From Lunularia cruciata (lineage: Eukaryota; Streptophyta; Marchantiopsida; Lunulariales; Lunulariaceae), in NCBI GenBank assembly GCA_948567375.1, contig OX419760.1, forward strand, positions 21,018,001 to 21,082,000: a stretch of 64,000 bases of DNA, given 5' to 3'. Below the pieces are notes generated by a model. It worked only from the letters and a program-made list of their open reading frames with translations. It did not search any database and had not been told where the DNA came from. Every line of letters begins with the position of its first letter. The stretch's first letter is position 1. The translations under genes and the position numbers were made by a program. Below are positions 25,893 to 38,100 of the stretch, in pieces.

Positions 25893-26633
25893 TGTAATAC
25901 CAAGAGCTAGCCATATGATCTAGATGTGAAACCGGTTTGGTAACATCTTGAATGATGTTATACATGATGGTCAAAATAGATAAGATAGAAGTATCACCAA
26001 AAGAGTACTTCTACTAATAGGGCAAAAACCAAAATAGACTTGAGAACCTTAGAACCAATAGCTAGACATATGATTTAAAGGTGAGAATTGGTTTGGTAAC
26101 ATCTGGAAGGATGTTACACATGATGGACTAAACAGATCAAAAAGAGGTTTCACCAAAAGGGAACTTCTACTTATAGAGTAGGAACCAAAATATGCCTGAA
26201 ATCTTTGAAGGCAATTTTAGAGGCCTAAACGGATGAATTAGGCCTTGAAAATGTGCAGTTCCCCCCCCCCCCAATGAAGGAAAGGCTAGCCTTGCCCTCC
26301 CCTTGCTTTGTCTCATCGAGAGCTTTCCAACGGTACCTTACTCACGTGATTCTGAGATTCCTATAGGAAGATTCCCTAAAAGATTTCCTCCGATCAAAGC
26401 TTGTTTGACCAACCAGATAGGACCTAGACCAAACATGTCACCCATCCAAGTAAGTAATCCAAGGGTGGAGCTTGCTGACATATCACCTATCTGTGTCCTT
26501 AATCCTATGGTGGAGCTTCCTTGGAGGAGACCCTCTTTGTCTATATAATAAAGAGAAGGTGCTCCTTTGGGGCATCAAATGTTTGAGTGTGCAATCTGTG
26601 TTTTCTCTCTTCTCTTGTCCTTAGAGCATTACA
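25893..26633 (+). repeat. Copy A1 3' LTR
   Basis: 741 bp, TGTAATACC...CATTACA, a few percent diverged from 12223-12957 by eye. Followed by TSD ATAGG (26634-26638), identical to the left one. Has a C run near 26260. Confidence 0.92.
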
Positions 26634-28657
26634 ATAGGGTTCTATTTTCAATTTGTCAAGGACTTCTCCAAGGTTGCACAACCTCTAACAACACTACTTG
26701 GCAAGGAGGAGAAATGGATGTGGAGAACCGCATAAGAATTGACCTTTTAGGAATTGAAAGATGCATTACTACATGCACCAATTTTGAAATGGAATGACCC
26801 AAAATGGCCAATCAAGGTGGCTATGGATGCATCAAGCATAGAATAAGAGCAATCTTACAACAAGAGTGGCAAGATGGATGGCATCCAATGGCATATTTCT
26901 CCTAAAAGTTGTAATTAGTAGAACACAACTACCATACCACCAAACTAGAAGAGTTGGCCATTGTCCTTGCAACCAAGAAGCACTATCTTGGTGAGAAAGC
27001 ATTTTTTGTGGAGATAGGCCACAAACCTTTAGTCTACCTTGAGACACAAAAAGATCTTTTTCATCAAAAAATTTGGTGGGCAAAGTGGAGACAAAGGTTC
27101 AACATGACGATCATATATGTGGGAGGCAAGAAGCAATTGGCATATGCTTTTACCCAAATGCCTATGGTAAACAATCTGGTAGTAGAGATCAAGATGAATA
27201 TCAAATTTTGGCCAAGGATTCTTGTTGCTATGAAAACTAATCCATAGATTATAGGAGCTCAATCATCAAATGGCATCACTAGTACCCAAAGACTCACTTT
27301 ATGTGATGGTAGGTTATGGATCCCAGATGACCTAGACATTAGAACTACCATCCTAGTGGAATGTCATGATTCCGCCACTGCAAGTCACATTGGCATGGAC
27401 AAAGACTTTGGATGTAACAAAATGCCATTACTATTGGCCCAAGATGAGCAACTATGTGATGGAGTGTGTTTGAAGATACCTACTCTATCAATAGAATAAA
27501 GCTTCTAATCAAGCTCTTGCTGGACTCCTTCAACCTTTTCCAACTCCTACACAATGATGGGAATAAGTAAGCATGGATCTAGTTTGTGAATTGCCCAAGA
27601 CTCCCTTTGGATCTCACTCCATTGTAGTCTTTGTTGATTGACTCAACTAAATGATTCATGTGTGTCATACCACCAAGGACATGACCGCTCCACAATTAGC
27701 TCAATTGTACTAAGATGTAGTCTTTTTTCACCATGGGCTATCTTGAGTGCTCATCACTTATAGAGGTACTCAATTCACCAATTTTTTTTGGAGAACACTC
27801 TTTTGGGTTCTTCAAAACTAAATTGGCAATGTCCCTGACTTACCATCTACAAACCAATGGGAGATAGAGTGGGCTGATTGTACTATTGAAGATATGCTCT
27901 AAGGCTTCACCCTAGAGGAGCCAGAAAGGTGAGACACCTTACTCCCATTGGTGGAATTTGCATACAACAATTTAATGAATGCATCCACACAAGCCACACC
28001 ATTCTTCCTCATGTAGGGAAAGCATTCTTTCACACCTTTGAGCTTGATGAAGACCTACCCGATGGATACCAAGGTGGATGCCATCAACGCTTTTGTTTCC
28101 AAAATCCAACAAGGCATGGGGAATGCCAAATACAGGTTGTAGATTGCCCAAAATTGAGAGAAACAATATGAAAATGCACATTGTTGACATTTAGAGTTCA
28201 ATGTTGGGAATCAAGTCAGGTTTTCAACAACCAACCTCATATTAGTTGGCCCTCGCAAGCTTGGACCTTGTTTATTGGGTATTTTCCCATCCTTTGTCAA
28301 ATTGAAGCAATGGCCTATCACTTGGAGCTACCGCCACACATGAAGATCCGTCCAATATTCCATGTGTCCTTATTACATAGATATGTACCCCGACTGCACA
28401 CTTTTCTTCCTTACAAAAAATTTGACCTTGTCCAACACTCATTGATGACATGGAGGAATATGAAAAGCACATTTCCCAAAAATGCATCTGTTGTACTCAC
28501 CATCCTCATGTGGAATATTTTGTACATTGGAAAGTGTACCCACTATATGAGGTAACATGGGAGCCAACAGTCAACTTGACCAATGCAACATTCTTAGTGA
28601 AATCTTTTGAGCAACAGCTTTGCAACAAGGACGTTGCATCTTAAAAGGGGAGAGGTT
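26634..28657 (+). pseudogene. Family A gag-pol remnant, second tandem copy, 3' part
   Basis: Continues the reverse transcriptase/RNase H interrupted at 12222: connection segment 26639-26830, RNase H 26850-27250, integrase 27300-28160, chromodomain remnant 28440-28600, natural stop TAA near 28642 and an AAAAGGGGAGAGG polypurine tract just before the LTR. Many stops and frameshifts. Confidence 0.85.
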
Positions 28658-29402
28658 TGTAATACCAATAGCTAGATATATTATCTAAAGGTGAAATTTG
28701 ACTTTGTAACATCTAGAAGGATGCTAGTTATGATGGGCTAGGTAGATCAGATAGAGGTGTCATAAAAAGAGCACTTTTTCTAATAGAGCCAGAGCCATAA
28801 ACAACTTGAAAATGTAATTTCAATAGCTAGACATATGATCTAGATGTGAAAATTAGATTGGTCACATTTGGGAGGATGTTATAGATAATGGACTAAGTAT
28901 ATCACATAAGGTATCACCAAGAGAGTAATTCTACTAATAGGGCAAGAATTGAGAATAGTTTGAAAACCTAAGCGTCAATTTCAGAGGCCTAAAAGGATGA
29001 ATTAGGCCTTGGAAATGTGTAGATTCTCCCCAATAGAGGAAAGTCTAGCCTTCTTTCCCTCCCAAGTTTGTCTCTTTGAGAGTTTTCCAATAGTACCTCA
29101 CCCATGCAATTTGGAGATTTTCATATAAAAAGATTCTCTAATTATTCATTCTAGTCAAAGATGGTTTGGCCAACCAGATAGGATTAGAACCAACATGTCA
29201 CCCATGCATGCAACTAATCTAAGGGTGGAGCTTGCTGACATGTCACCAATCCATGTATCTAATCCAAGGGTGGAGCTTCCTTTAAGGGAGTCTCCTTTGA
29301 TATATAATATAATCAAGGTGCTCCTTTGCGGCATTGGAGGATTGAGTGTGAAACTTGTGTTTCTTCTCCTATGTTTCTCTTAAGGTCTCTTATCCTTGAA
29401 AG
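28658..29402 (+). repeat. Family A 3' LTR of the second tandem copy, 3' end lost
   Basis: Starts TGTAATACC after the polypurine tract. The last bases before the expected ...ATTACA end are missing; at about 29402 the sequence passes into family C gag, so the junction is a deletion or rearrangement rather than a clean insertion edge. Confidence 0.75.
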
Positions 29403-31141
29403 AGTATATCCATATAGTTGGCCAAATGCTTTGATTCTTTGGTTACAACAATTCAATCTTGACCTTGACTTCCACAGAACCTACCAATACACTACATACG
29501 GGTGGAGGAGCCGATACCAATGGAGATTGATGCCATCCAATGGTAACCACTTGGCACTATAGATAAAGAAAAGTTGTGAAAAAATAGTGGTATTTTATTA
29601 TTGCCAAATTGGAAATTGCATTGCTGAATGTCCACTCATGAATAAGCAACCTCAACAAATCACCCATATGGAGTTTGTGGAGCAGAATGATCAAGGAAAC
29701 AAGAAATCTTAGTAGGAGATTTTGAGCCGCCTACTAGGAGCTTGATTAGTTCCAACAAGATGGAAGGCTTAACCTATGATAACTTACTTCACTTGCAAGA
29801 TATGATATATGATCAAGGTTGTAGGATTTTGGTTGATTCTAGAAGTTTAAAGAATTGTATGTCCATACAATTAGCAAAGGAACTATGTATTCTTATCAAA
29901 CAGATTGATGATAGCAGATGGTAGAAAGGGTTATGCATTTCATACCTCACATCTTATTACATTTAGTATTAGGAAGGATTATTTAGAGTGTTTGAGATTT
30001 GTAGTGGCATCTCTACCTTATGATGTCATTCTGGGTTTACTTTAGCTTGAATGTCATAAGGTTGAATTTGATTAGACCTAACAATAAATTCAACTACAAC
30101 ACCAAGTTAAGAACTTTTGATTAGGTTGGCTGGCACCTTTGAGTAAGACACCTTAGAATACTCAATCTCAAGATGAGAAGTTTTTTAGGGAAGTAGCCAT
30201 AGAGCAAGCTTTGAAGGAAGATAAACTCCAAGATGTGAAGTTTATCAATAAAGCAGCCATAGAGCAAGCTTTGGAGGAAGATAAGTTTGTTTTGGAGGTG
30301 TGGATCAAGCCAATTGTGCATAGAGAACCTAAGGAGGGGCAGAAGCCTCATCAAGCAATGGTTGATAAAAAAGTTCAAAAGTTTTTAGATGTATTTTTGG
30401 ATGATCTACCAAAGGGATTACCCGCCAACTATGGTATGTCCTTCAAGACTAAGTTGTTGCCAAGAAGTAATCAAGTAAGTAGAACCATCTATTAGCTCTC
30501 ACCAAAGGAGTTAGATGAACTTTGAACAACATTGACAAAGTTGTTGGAGAAGGATTTCATATGACATAATACATCTTCTTCAAGAGCACTGGTATTATTG
30601 TTCCAAAGAAGCATGGAGGACTCTACTTTTGTATTGATTATTGTGGTCTCAAAAACAAATAGTGAAGAATGCATATCCCTTGCCTCAAATTGATGACTTG
30701 CTAGATTGATTGAGTGGAGCACAATACATCTCCCAATTTGGATCTTTGAAGCAACAATTGGCAAATTCCCATTGATATAGAGGATGTACAAAAGACTACT
30801 TTTTGCATAAGGTATGGTTACTTTGAGTGGAGAGTTCTACCTTTTGGGCTCACTATAGTCTTCATGGATTAGATGCATTGGGTGTTGGATGGGCTATTGG
30901 ATCAATACGTGGTAGTGTTCTTGGATAAAATCTTAATCTATAGCAAGATAGAGGAAAACATGCAAATCATGTGCAAGAAGTCATGAGATGAGCACGTCAA
31001 TGGAAGTTCTACTATAAGAAGTCCAAGTGTGCCTTTTGGCAAAAAGAAGTTACCTTATTGGGTCACAAGATCTCATTGGAGGAGATCAAGATGGAAGAGG
31101 AGAAAATCAAAGCCATTATTGATTAGCCTACTCCAAATGTC
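29403..31141 (+). pseudogene. Family C gag-pol remnant, 5' part
   Basis: Old gypsy element. A gag tail with a broken zinc knuckle near 29605 (YYCQIGNCIAEC, the His replaced), protease remnant 29815-30050 (active site D-S-R), then reverse transcriptase 30340-31135 with DDLPKGLP near 30400 and 'VVVFLDK' near 30910, where the catalytic D-D pair is lost. A 62-bp tandem duplication lies at about 30190-30290. Its 5' LTR and gag start are not in the window. Cut by element D at about 31141; resumes at 49571. Confidence 0.8.
30190..30290 (+). repeat. 62-bp tandem duplication in family C
   Basis: The unit containing CCATAGAGCAAGCTTTG is present twice, at about 30195 and 30257, in the linker between protease and reverse transcriptase. 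Confidence 0.7.
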
Positions 31142-31244
31142 GTGCATATATACATCGCTACACAACATACATCGCTGTCAACATCATACACTATAGAAGC
31201 ACAACTCACACATAAGTCATACATAGACTCTAAAGTGCCACAAT
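31142..31244 (-). repeat. Outer copy (R1) of a 103-bp repeat flanking the left LTR of D
   Basis: Matches 31699-31799 with a few substitutions. Sits between family C and the part of the LTR shared with the right end of D. Not present at the right end. Confidence 0.75.
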
Positions 31245-31692
31245 AATCAGATTACTTACCACTTTCAACTCAACACAACTCAAATCAATACTTGATCTGT
31301 CACTCTATAAACTGCCAACAATTGGGCACTGATAATAGTCAAGTCACACCCACTCAAGCATAGAGAATCCAGGTGATGCTTACTGGCCTTTGTCCACCAT
31401 AGCCAGGAACTCGAAGGCTCAACATCAGAGAAGTGAGCTCTCTGGAGCTCACTTCAAAACTATACCCCCTAGACTTGAGCTAGCTCTGAAACCCTAACGG
31501 TCCCATTGACGGCACACTCAATGGTGCAAATGGTGCAAAGTGACGGTGGGCTCCACCGTGAAGTCAGTACCCCAAACACAAAATCTGACCGTCGGAAAGT
31601 AGTCTTTGAGAAACTGCTGAAATAACTCTAACTACTATCTCTGGAACTCCAGTGTCTAAGCATCTAGATGCGGCACTACAAATGACATGATA
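31242..31692 (-). repeat. Element D 3' LTR (core shared with the right end)
   Basis: About 451 bp matching 49129-49570. In element orientation it starts near TGTCA/TATCATGTCATTTG and ends near CTGATTA. Differences from the other LTR are mostly transitions, so D is not recent. Confidence 0.8.
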
Positions 31693-31698
31693 GCTGCT

Positions 31699-31799
31699 GT
31701 GCGTATATACATTGCTACACAAGATACATCATTGTCAACATCATACACTATAGAAGCACAACACACATAAGTCATACATAAACTCTAAAGTGCCACAAT
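31699..31799 (-). repeat. Inner copy (R2) of the repeat flanking the left LTR of D
   Basis: Begins TGTGGCACTTTAGAG on the minus strand, immediately after a polypurine tract. Either the true start of the 3' LTR (then the 5' LTR has lost it) or a sub-terminal duplication. Confidence 0.7.
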
Positions 31800-31810
31800 C
31801 GCCCCCCTAG
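31800..31810 (-). other. Element D polypurine tract
   Basis: CTAGGGGGGCG on the minus strand, directly upstream of R2; the only G-rich run near this end. Confidence 0.65.
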
Positions 31811-31972
31811 CTGGCGGTTAGGTCCCTCTAACTCTAGATAGCCATCTACTCTAAGTATATGGTATACCCTCTAATGGGCAAAGATCAAGAGGCCGGGTGC
31901 TATGGAGCCCCATTGTTAGTCGCTTGTCTGCAATCTATACCATATAAAGAATGAACTAGTTATAAGTCAAGT

Positions 31973-32107
31973 ACATCTAGGATATAACCACTATCCCTGA
32001 GGAACCACCATGAAGGGAGGAGTCATAGTTGCCATATGCCATCCTCTCAAACAACTATCACACACTAACATAGTAGCAGCTCCACCAGAAGAGCCACATA
32101 ACATACA
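31973..32107 (-). pseudogene. PHD-finger remnant at the end of element D pol
   Basis: Reading down from 32107: C-x2-C, eleven residues, C-x2-C (CDSC), four residues, His in GWH, then the loop TPPFMVVPQG, a TAG stop (31991-31993), Trp, and a final Cys at 31973-31975. This is the C4HC3 layout with the usual GWH...TPP...VP.G.W signature of PHD fingers. Two zinc ligands are lost: the Cys after GWH is Thr, and the Cys after the final Trp is Tyr. PHD fingers usually bind the histone H3 tail. Here the domain follows the integrase, the place chromoviruses use for a chromodomain, so it may have guided integration. Confidence 0.75.
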
Positions 32108-32279
32108 CCTCAAGCCTGCACGTACAAGTGCCAAGCTTGGGTCCATAGTACCATCAATGTTTAGGAGGTGGCATGGCACACAATTGCGTACATGATCCTT
32201 CCAAATAACACCATCATGTCTTTCTAACACAAGAACTCTAGATGGCAAAACCTCACGCACTCTCAAGATAGTGCGGCCT

Positions 32280-33400
32280 GTAGAAACATCAAGTGTCGTC
32301 GGTGCTGTCTACTATAGATATACATAATTGCCTGGATGAAATTGACGGATCAAGGGTCTTTAACCTCCTCCTCAAATGGTAGCATAGCATAAAGTATCTC
32401 TATGTTGAGAAATCGCCAAGTTCTCAAAGGCCATCAGCATCACTCTCCAAAAGATCTCTACCCGCTGAGAACATGCGCTCATCCATACATCGGGTCATCC
32501 AAGTCAAAACTACAATAACATCTCAATGAATGGCTGTAGGTAAATTTGGATCTCGTCCATAGAGTAGAAAGTATGGAGAGAAGGATGCTAAGGAGGCTTT
32601 TTGGCTGAACCAATAGCCCATGGCCAACCAAGGTAATTGGAGATCCCAATCTCCCAAGTGGCCTTTATGCAAACCATACTTTCACAATCCTCTCTTCACC
32701 GTCTAAACCACTCTCTCTGCTAAGCCATCTGCCTTAGGGTGATCTTGGGATGTAGTACGATGATCAATCAAAGCCTTGTCACACAAGACCTGAAATTCTC
32801 CCCGGAACTCTATACCCTGATCAGTCAAAACCTCAGTTGGTGCACCAAAATGACTAAGAACTCGATTTAGGAACGAGTAAGCTGTCTCTTCACTAGACTT
32901 GTTAGGAAGTGCCACCAACTCAATCCACTTGGAGAAGTGCTCCACCATCACCAAAACATACCAATGATGTCTCACAATCAGCGGTAAAGGTCTGGCAAAG
33001 TCCAAGCTCCAATGGTAACCCAATCCCATGATAGGTAATGGGTGTAATTGTGGCGTAGGAGCATTGAATGATGCTCTAACTTGGTCACAAACCACACATC
33101 TGGCAACAAACTACTGTACCTCGGTCTGCATACCGTGCCACCAATAATGACTCTAGAGTAAGCTATATGTACGGTTCACTCCAAAATGTTCTAGCTCCTC
33201 ATGAGCATGATGGACCAACTGTGGTCTCTGAGATGGAAGTGGTACTACTTGCACTCTACCATCCTCCCATACACGCAAAAGGTGTCTACCCTCCAATCTA
33301 AACCGTCTGGCTTGCTGAAGAACACGGTCTCTCTCCTTGGCCCCAACTGTGCCACCCACAACACCAGTGCAAAGATAGTCCATCATTAAGACATCATCAT
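32280..33400 (-). pseudogene. Element D integrase
   Basis: Zinc site: His pair in 'HHAHEELEHFG' (near 33200) and C-x2-C near 33090 (CVVCDQV). Core: Asp in 'WSLDFARPL' (about 33010), Asp in 'LTDQGIEF' (about 32815), Glu in 'DGLAERVV' (about 32715), so the D-D-E triad is preserved. Downstream, 32300-32700, is a degraded C-terminal part with several stops. Interrupted by nonsense codons at about 33153 and 33115 and after the catalytic Glu. Confidence 0.85.
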
Positions 33401-33439
33401 GAATATCTCGCTGAAATATACCAATATCTTCACTCTCTG

Positions 33440-34419
33440 GATCTGTGACCTCAATAACTCCTCATGTATGCATTGAGAGAGATACCACCAAAGCCTCTAC
33501 AAATATACATAGAAAGGCCAATGCATGCCAACCTGGCACCATCTCCTCACCATGCCAACGTGGTCCGATCTGATCTTGCTGGCTGGGACATGGGTTTCTA
33601 CTCAACCCATCTACACCACGGTTCACCACTCCAGGTTTGTGAACAACCGTGAAATCATACTTCTGTAAAATCAGAGCCCATCGTGCAAGCTTCCTTGAAA
33701 GCTTGTCAGACTCTATCAACCACTTCAGCAGCTGATGATCAGTGATGAGAGTGAAGGGATTACCAAATAGGTAACATCAAAAATGTGCTACTGCCCTAAC
33801 TGCTACCAAGCACTCTCCCTCATATGAACTATACTTTGCCTCCGCTGAATTGTTGGAGCAACTAGCATAAGCCACCACAAACTCCTTCTCCTCATCATCA
33901 TGCTGGGTGAGCACCGCTCCAAGCCCCAACATACTCCAATCAGTATGAACCTGAAATGGTCGTCCCGTGATCGGTCTCCTCAAAATAGGAGCAGATGTCA
34001 ACCTCTCCTTGAGTTCTACAAAAGCTCTCTCCTGCTCATCTCCCCAACACCACTCCTGTGTAAGCTTGGTCAGCTTCGTCAAGGCCTTGGCAATGGCACT
34101 AAATCCTCTAACATAGTGACAATAGAAGTTTGCCAACCCAAGGAATGCTCGCACTCTGCTCACATCCGTAGGCCGAGGAAAACGTGCAATAGCCTCCACC
34201 TTGGTCTGCTAAACACCAAGTCCTCCGGGGTAGATAGTGTGACCCAAATACGCAACCTGCTCATGGAAGAACCTACACTTCCTAGGATGTAATGTGAGTC
34301 CATGAGATCTCAACCTCTCAAACACCTCCAACAATTGTCTCTCATGCTCCTCCACAGTAGTGTTATAGACCAAAATGTCATCAATATAACACCGAGCAAA
34401 ATCCAATCCAGCTAGGATC
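33440..34419 (-). pseudogene. Element D reverse transcriptase C-part and RNase H
   Basis: From 34419 downward: 'LDFARCYIDDILVYN' with an intact Y-I-D-D catalytic box (about 34375), the thumb region, connection 'FLGLANFYCHYVRGFS' (about 34120), and RNase H 33780-34000 and 33462-33740 ('FQVHTDWSMLGLGAV', where Asp of the first catalytic position is kept). One stop separates the two RNase H blocks near 33775. The front of the reverse transcriptase is on the far side of B2. Confidence 0.85.
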
Positions 34420-35111
34420 TGTGAGCCGGCCTGTCTCTCACTCAGGATGAACCTCTGATGGCTATTATGGTAGCGCACCATGGACTAAGAAGGCAAGGAA
34501 CCCCAACTCCATCATACTCCTCCAAGGCTAACACTCCAAGACTCAAGACATTGCTCACTAGAGAACTCAATGAGAGAGAGATAGTTGCAAATGAAAGGAT
34601 GATGAGTACCTCCTCACTCCTTGTTTATATACTTGTGAAATAGTTACGTACTAAAGTTACTAATTACCGTAGTAACTCAAGTTACTAGACTAAAAGTCAA
34701 GTAAAGTCAAAAAGTAGAAAGGAATATCCATTCACATGGGCATATTCCCCTAAGCATGTGGTCTTATCTTGACCCAACCACTAAAGCAAGGATTCCTTCA
34801 CATGGGCTATCCTTGGACTAAAGAAGAATCCAAAACAAAAAGGCTTGCGGGCCCAAGAGTTCTCAACTCTTTCCCCAAAGCCAAACACCTAGGAATAATA
34901 CCAAGTCAACACACTAAAATCCAAAATAGTGGTGCTCATCTTTTCTACTTCCTCTAAAGTAAGGTCCCATCTATCTTAGCTATGACTAACTTTAGCTAAC
35001 CATGACTAATATAGAACCATCCTTTATCTCTATATAAATAATATCTCTTAAGTACTTGTAATACCAAGCTAAATATCACAATACCACACACATGCACAAA
35101 TGGGTGTTACA
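34420..35111 (-). repeat. Copy B2 3' LTR
   Basis: 692 bp; TGTGAGCCGG on the plus strand, ending GGTGTTACA. Reads as identical to 41566-42257. Confidence 0.95.
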
Positions 35112-35122
35112 TTTACCCCCGG
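35112..35122 (-). other. Copy B2 polypurine tract
   Basis: CCGGGGGTAAA on the minus strand next to the 3' LTR. Confidence 0.85.
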
Positions 35123-35159
35123 ACTAAGTTTTCACTTTGTCCTCAAAGTGAAGGTCTCT

Positions 35160-38100
35160 CTACCTTCTATGGTACATCTTCAACTTATCATGGTTAATCC
35201 TATCAAAGTGTCTTCCTCCCAACTCCTTGAGATCATAAGTGTAATTTCCCCACACCTTCTCTACTATGAAAGGTCCAAAGTACTTAGGCAAAAACTTCTT
35301 TTGTACTCTCTTGAATCGAATGGAATCAAACAACATTACCCAATCACCTTCTTTGAAAGGCTCCACCTTCTTCTTGCCTTGCCTCTTGTCATAGCTCTCC
35401 TTTTGTTTCCTTTGGGCTTGCTCCACTCGAACCATAGCAACTGCTCTTGCCTCTTCCAACTCCATGAGTTGATCCTTCCTTGACTTCTCTGCATCACTTC
35501 CTTGTGCTTTCTTCAATCTCCTATGAATGCTTTGGAAGGTATGAAGATCAAAGTGAATAGGTAAGGTAGACTCAATACCATACACCAATTGGAATGGAGA
35601 ATATCCAGTGGAAGTCTTCATGGTTGTCCTATACTCCCACAAAACTGCATGAATCCTCTTGTCCCAATGATGTTTAGCCCCCTCCATTTCTGCATCTTTG
35701 GCCAACATCATGCACAAGGTCTGATTGGTTCTCTCTGCCAAGCCATTGGAATTTGGCTTATAGGATGTAGTTACTCTATGTGTGATAGAGAAATGTCGTA
35801 GCATGGCTGTAGTAATGCTTCCTGTAAACTCTCCTCCTCTATCAGAAACCAACTCCAAAGGGCATCCAAACCTAGTGATAATGCGTTCATAAAGAAATCT
35901 ACCCACTTCATCTTCATTCTTGTCCCTCAATGGTCTAGCCTCAACCCACTTGGTAAGGTAATCAGTAACTACCACAATGTACCGATTGTTCCTTGGGGTT
36001 CTATTGAGAGGTCCTACAAAATCAATTCCCCACTTCTCAAAGGGTCCTAGCAATGGAATTGATCTAAGTGGTGGAGTGGATGTAGACTTTCTAGCAAAAG
36101 CTTGACAAACATGACAAGTTTTGCAATAATCAAGACAATCCTTGAAAATCCCTCTCCAATGGTAACCTGCATCTAGAATCTTGAAAGCAGTCACCTTTCC
36201 TGCAAAGTGTCCTCCACATACTAAACCTTCATGAAACTCCTTTATGAGTAGGATAGACTCTTCCTTACCCACTGCTCTTCGAAGTAGACCATCTGCTCCT
36301 TGGTGAAAAAGAATATCATCCACCATTGTGTAAGGTCTAGATCTTGCTGCAAGGGCCTTCCTCTCCCTAGCATGCATCCCTTCTGGATAGTTACCTCTTG
36401 TCACAAAATCCACAATCTCCTTGTACTCCATTGGAACCTCTTGAGTGACTGAGATTGTCATGAGCTCCTCATCCGGGAAGGAATCATCTACTGGCTCATC
36501 TCCATCATGATCATAGGCTCTAGATAACAAATCAGCATTTGCATGTTTCTTTCCTGGCCTATCCTCAATTGTGTAGTCATACTCAGACAAGAGAATCATC
36601 CACCTTGCTAGTCTCCCTTCAACATTAGGCTTGTTGAAGATGTACTTCAAAGCCTTGTGATCCGTGACAATTGTGGCCTTCCCTCCAATCAAGTAGTGTC
36701 TAAACTTCTTGAGACCAAAGATCACTGCCAACCCTTCTCTCTCTGTGACAGAGTAGTTCTTCTCTGCTGAAACCATCTGCCTACTAGCATAAGCTATTGG
36801 ATGATCATGCCCATCTTGGTCTAATTGACTAAGAGTGCATCCTATAGCTACATTAGAAGCATCAGTGTAGAGGATGAAAGGCTTACTCCAATCAGGTTTA
36901 GCAAGAATTGGAGCTACAACAAGGGATTGCTTGAGCTCCTCAAAAGCTTTGAGAGCCTCCTTGTCTTCCAAAATCACCATGTAATCTACACCCTTCTTCA
37001 TGTAGATGGTCAATGCATAAGCCTTGTTGGAAAATGAGAAGATGAACCTCCTATAGTACCCAACCATTCCCAAGAATTGGCGTAACTTTGTCAAGCTTGA
37101 AGGGAATGGAAGGTCTGAGATTTTCCTCACCTTCTCAGGATCAACTGCTATTCCATCCTTGGAGATGATGTGCCCCAAAACTAGACCTTCTTCACATCCA
37201 AAAATGCACTTCTCTGGGTTGAGTGATGCATTTGCCTCATCCAAGCGTTGCAAGACTTTGATTAGGTGCTCAAAGTGCTCCTCCTTGCTCCCATAGACAC
37301 AAAAGTCATCAATGAAATCTCTCACAAATTTCCCAATGAAAGGTTCAAATACCTTGTTCATGAACCGTTGGAATGTGGCTGGAGCATTGCAAAGCCCAAA
37401 AGGCATGACCTTGAAAGCGTAAGTTCCCCAAGGTGTGGTGAATGTGGTGAGTTGTTGATGCTCTGGTGCAATCTTGATTTGGTTATATCCACTATAACCA
37501 TCTCCAAAACTGTACCTCTCATGACCTGCAACCTCCTCCAAGATCTCATCAATGAATGGCAATGGGTAGTAGTCCTTCTTGGTAACAGCATTGAGCTTCT
37601 TGTAATCCACACATACCCGAAGCTTGCCATTCTTTTTCTTCACAATGACAATTGGAGACACCCATTCTGAATTCTCCACCTCAAAGATAAATCCAGCCTC
37701 CTTGAGCTTATCAATCTCCTCCTTCACAACCAAAGATATTGGTGGGCTAATGCGACGTTGCTTTTGGCGGATTGGTCTTGCATGTGACTCCACCTCTATC
37801 TTGTGCTCCTCCAAGGTGACTTCCTTCAAATCCTTGTAACTAAAAGCAAACACATGGATGAACTTGCGGAAAATCTCCTCAAATCTCACCTTCTCCTCCT
37901 TGGTAACATTTGGGCCATACTTGAGGGTAGATAACCTTCTCTCTACCTCCTCAAGTGTCAATGGTGATTTATCTGGGTCCTTCAAAACCTCTGGCTTAGG
38001 TGCAAAATCCATAGCACACAAAGGATACACATCTGAATCAGATTCAGATTCATCCTCCTCCGTGGAAGTCTCCTCTTCCATGCTTGTGTCCACACCTGAA

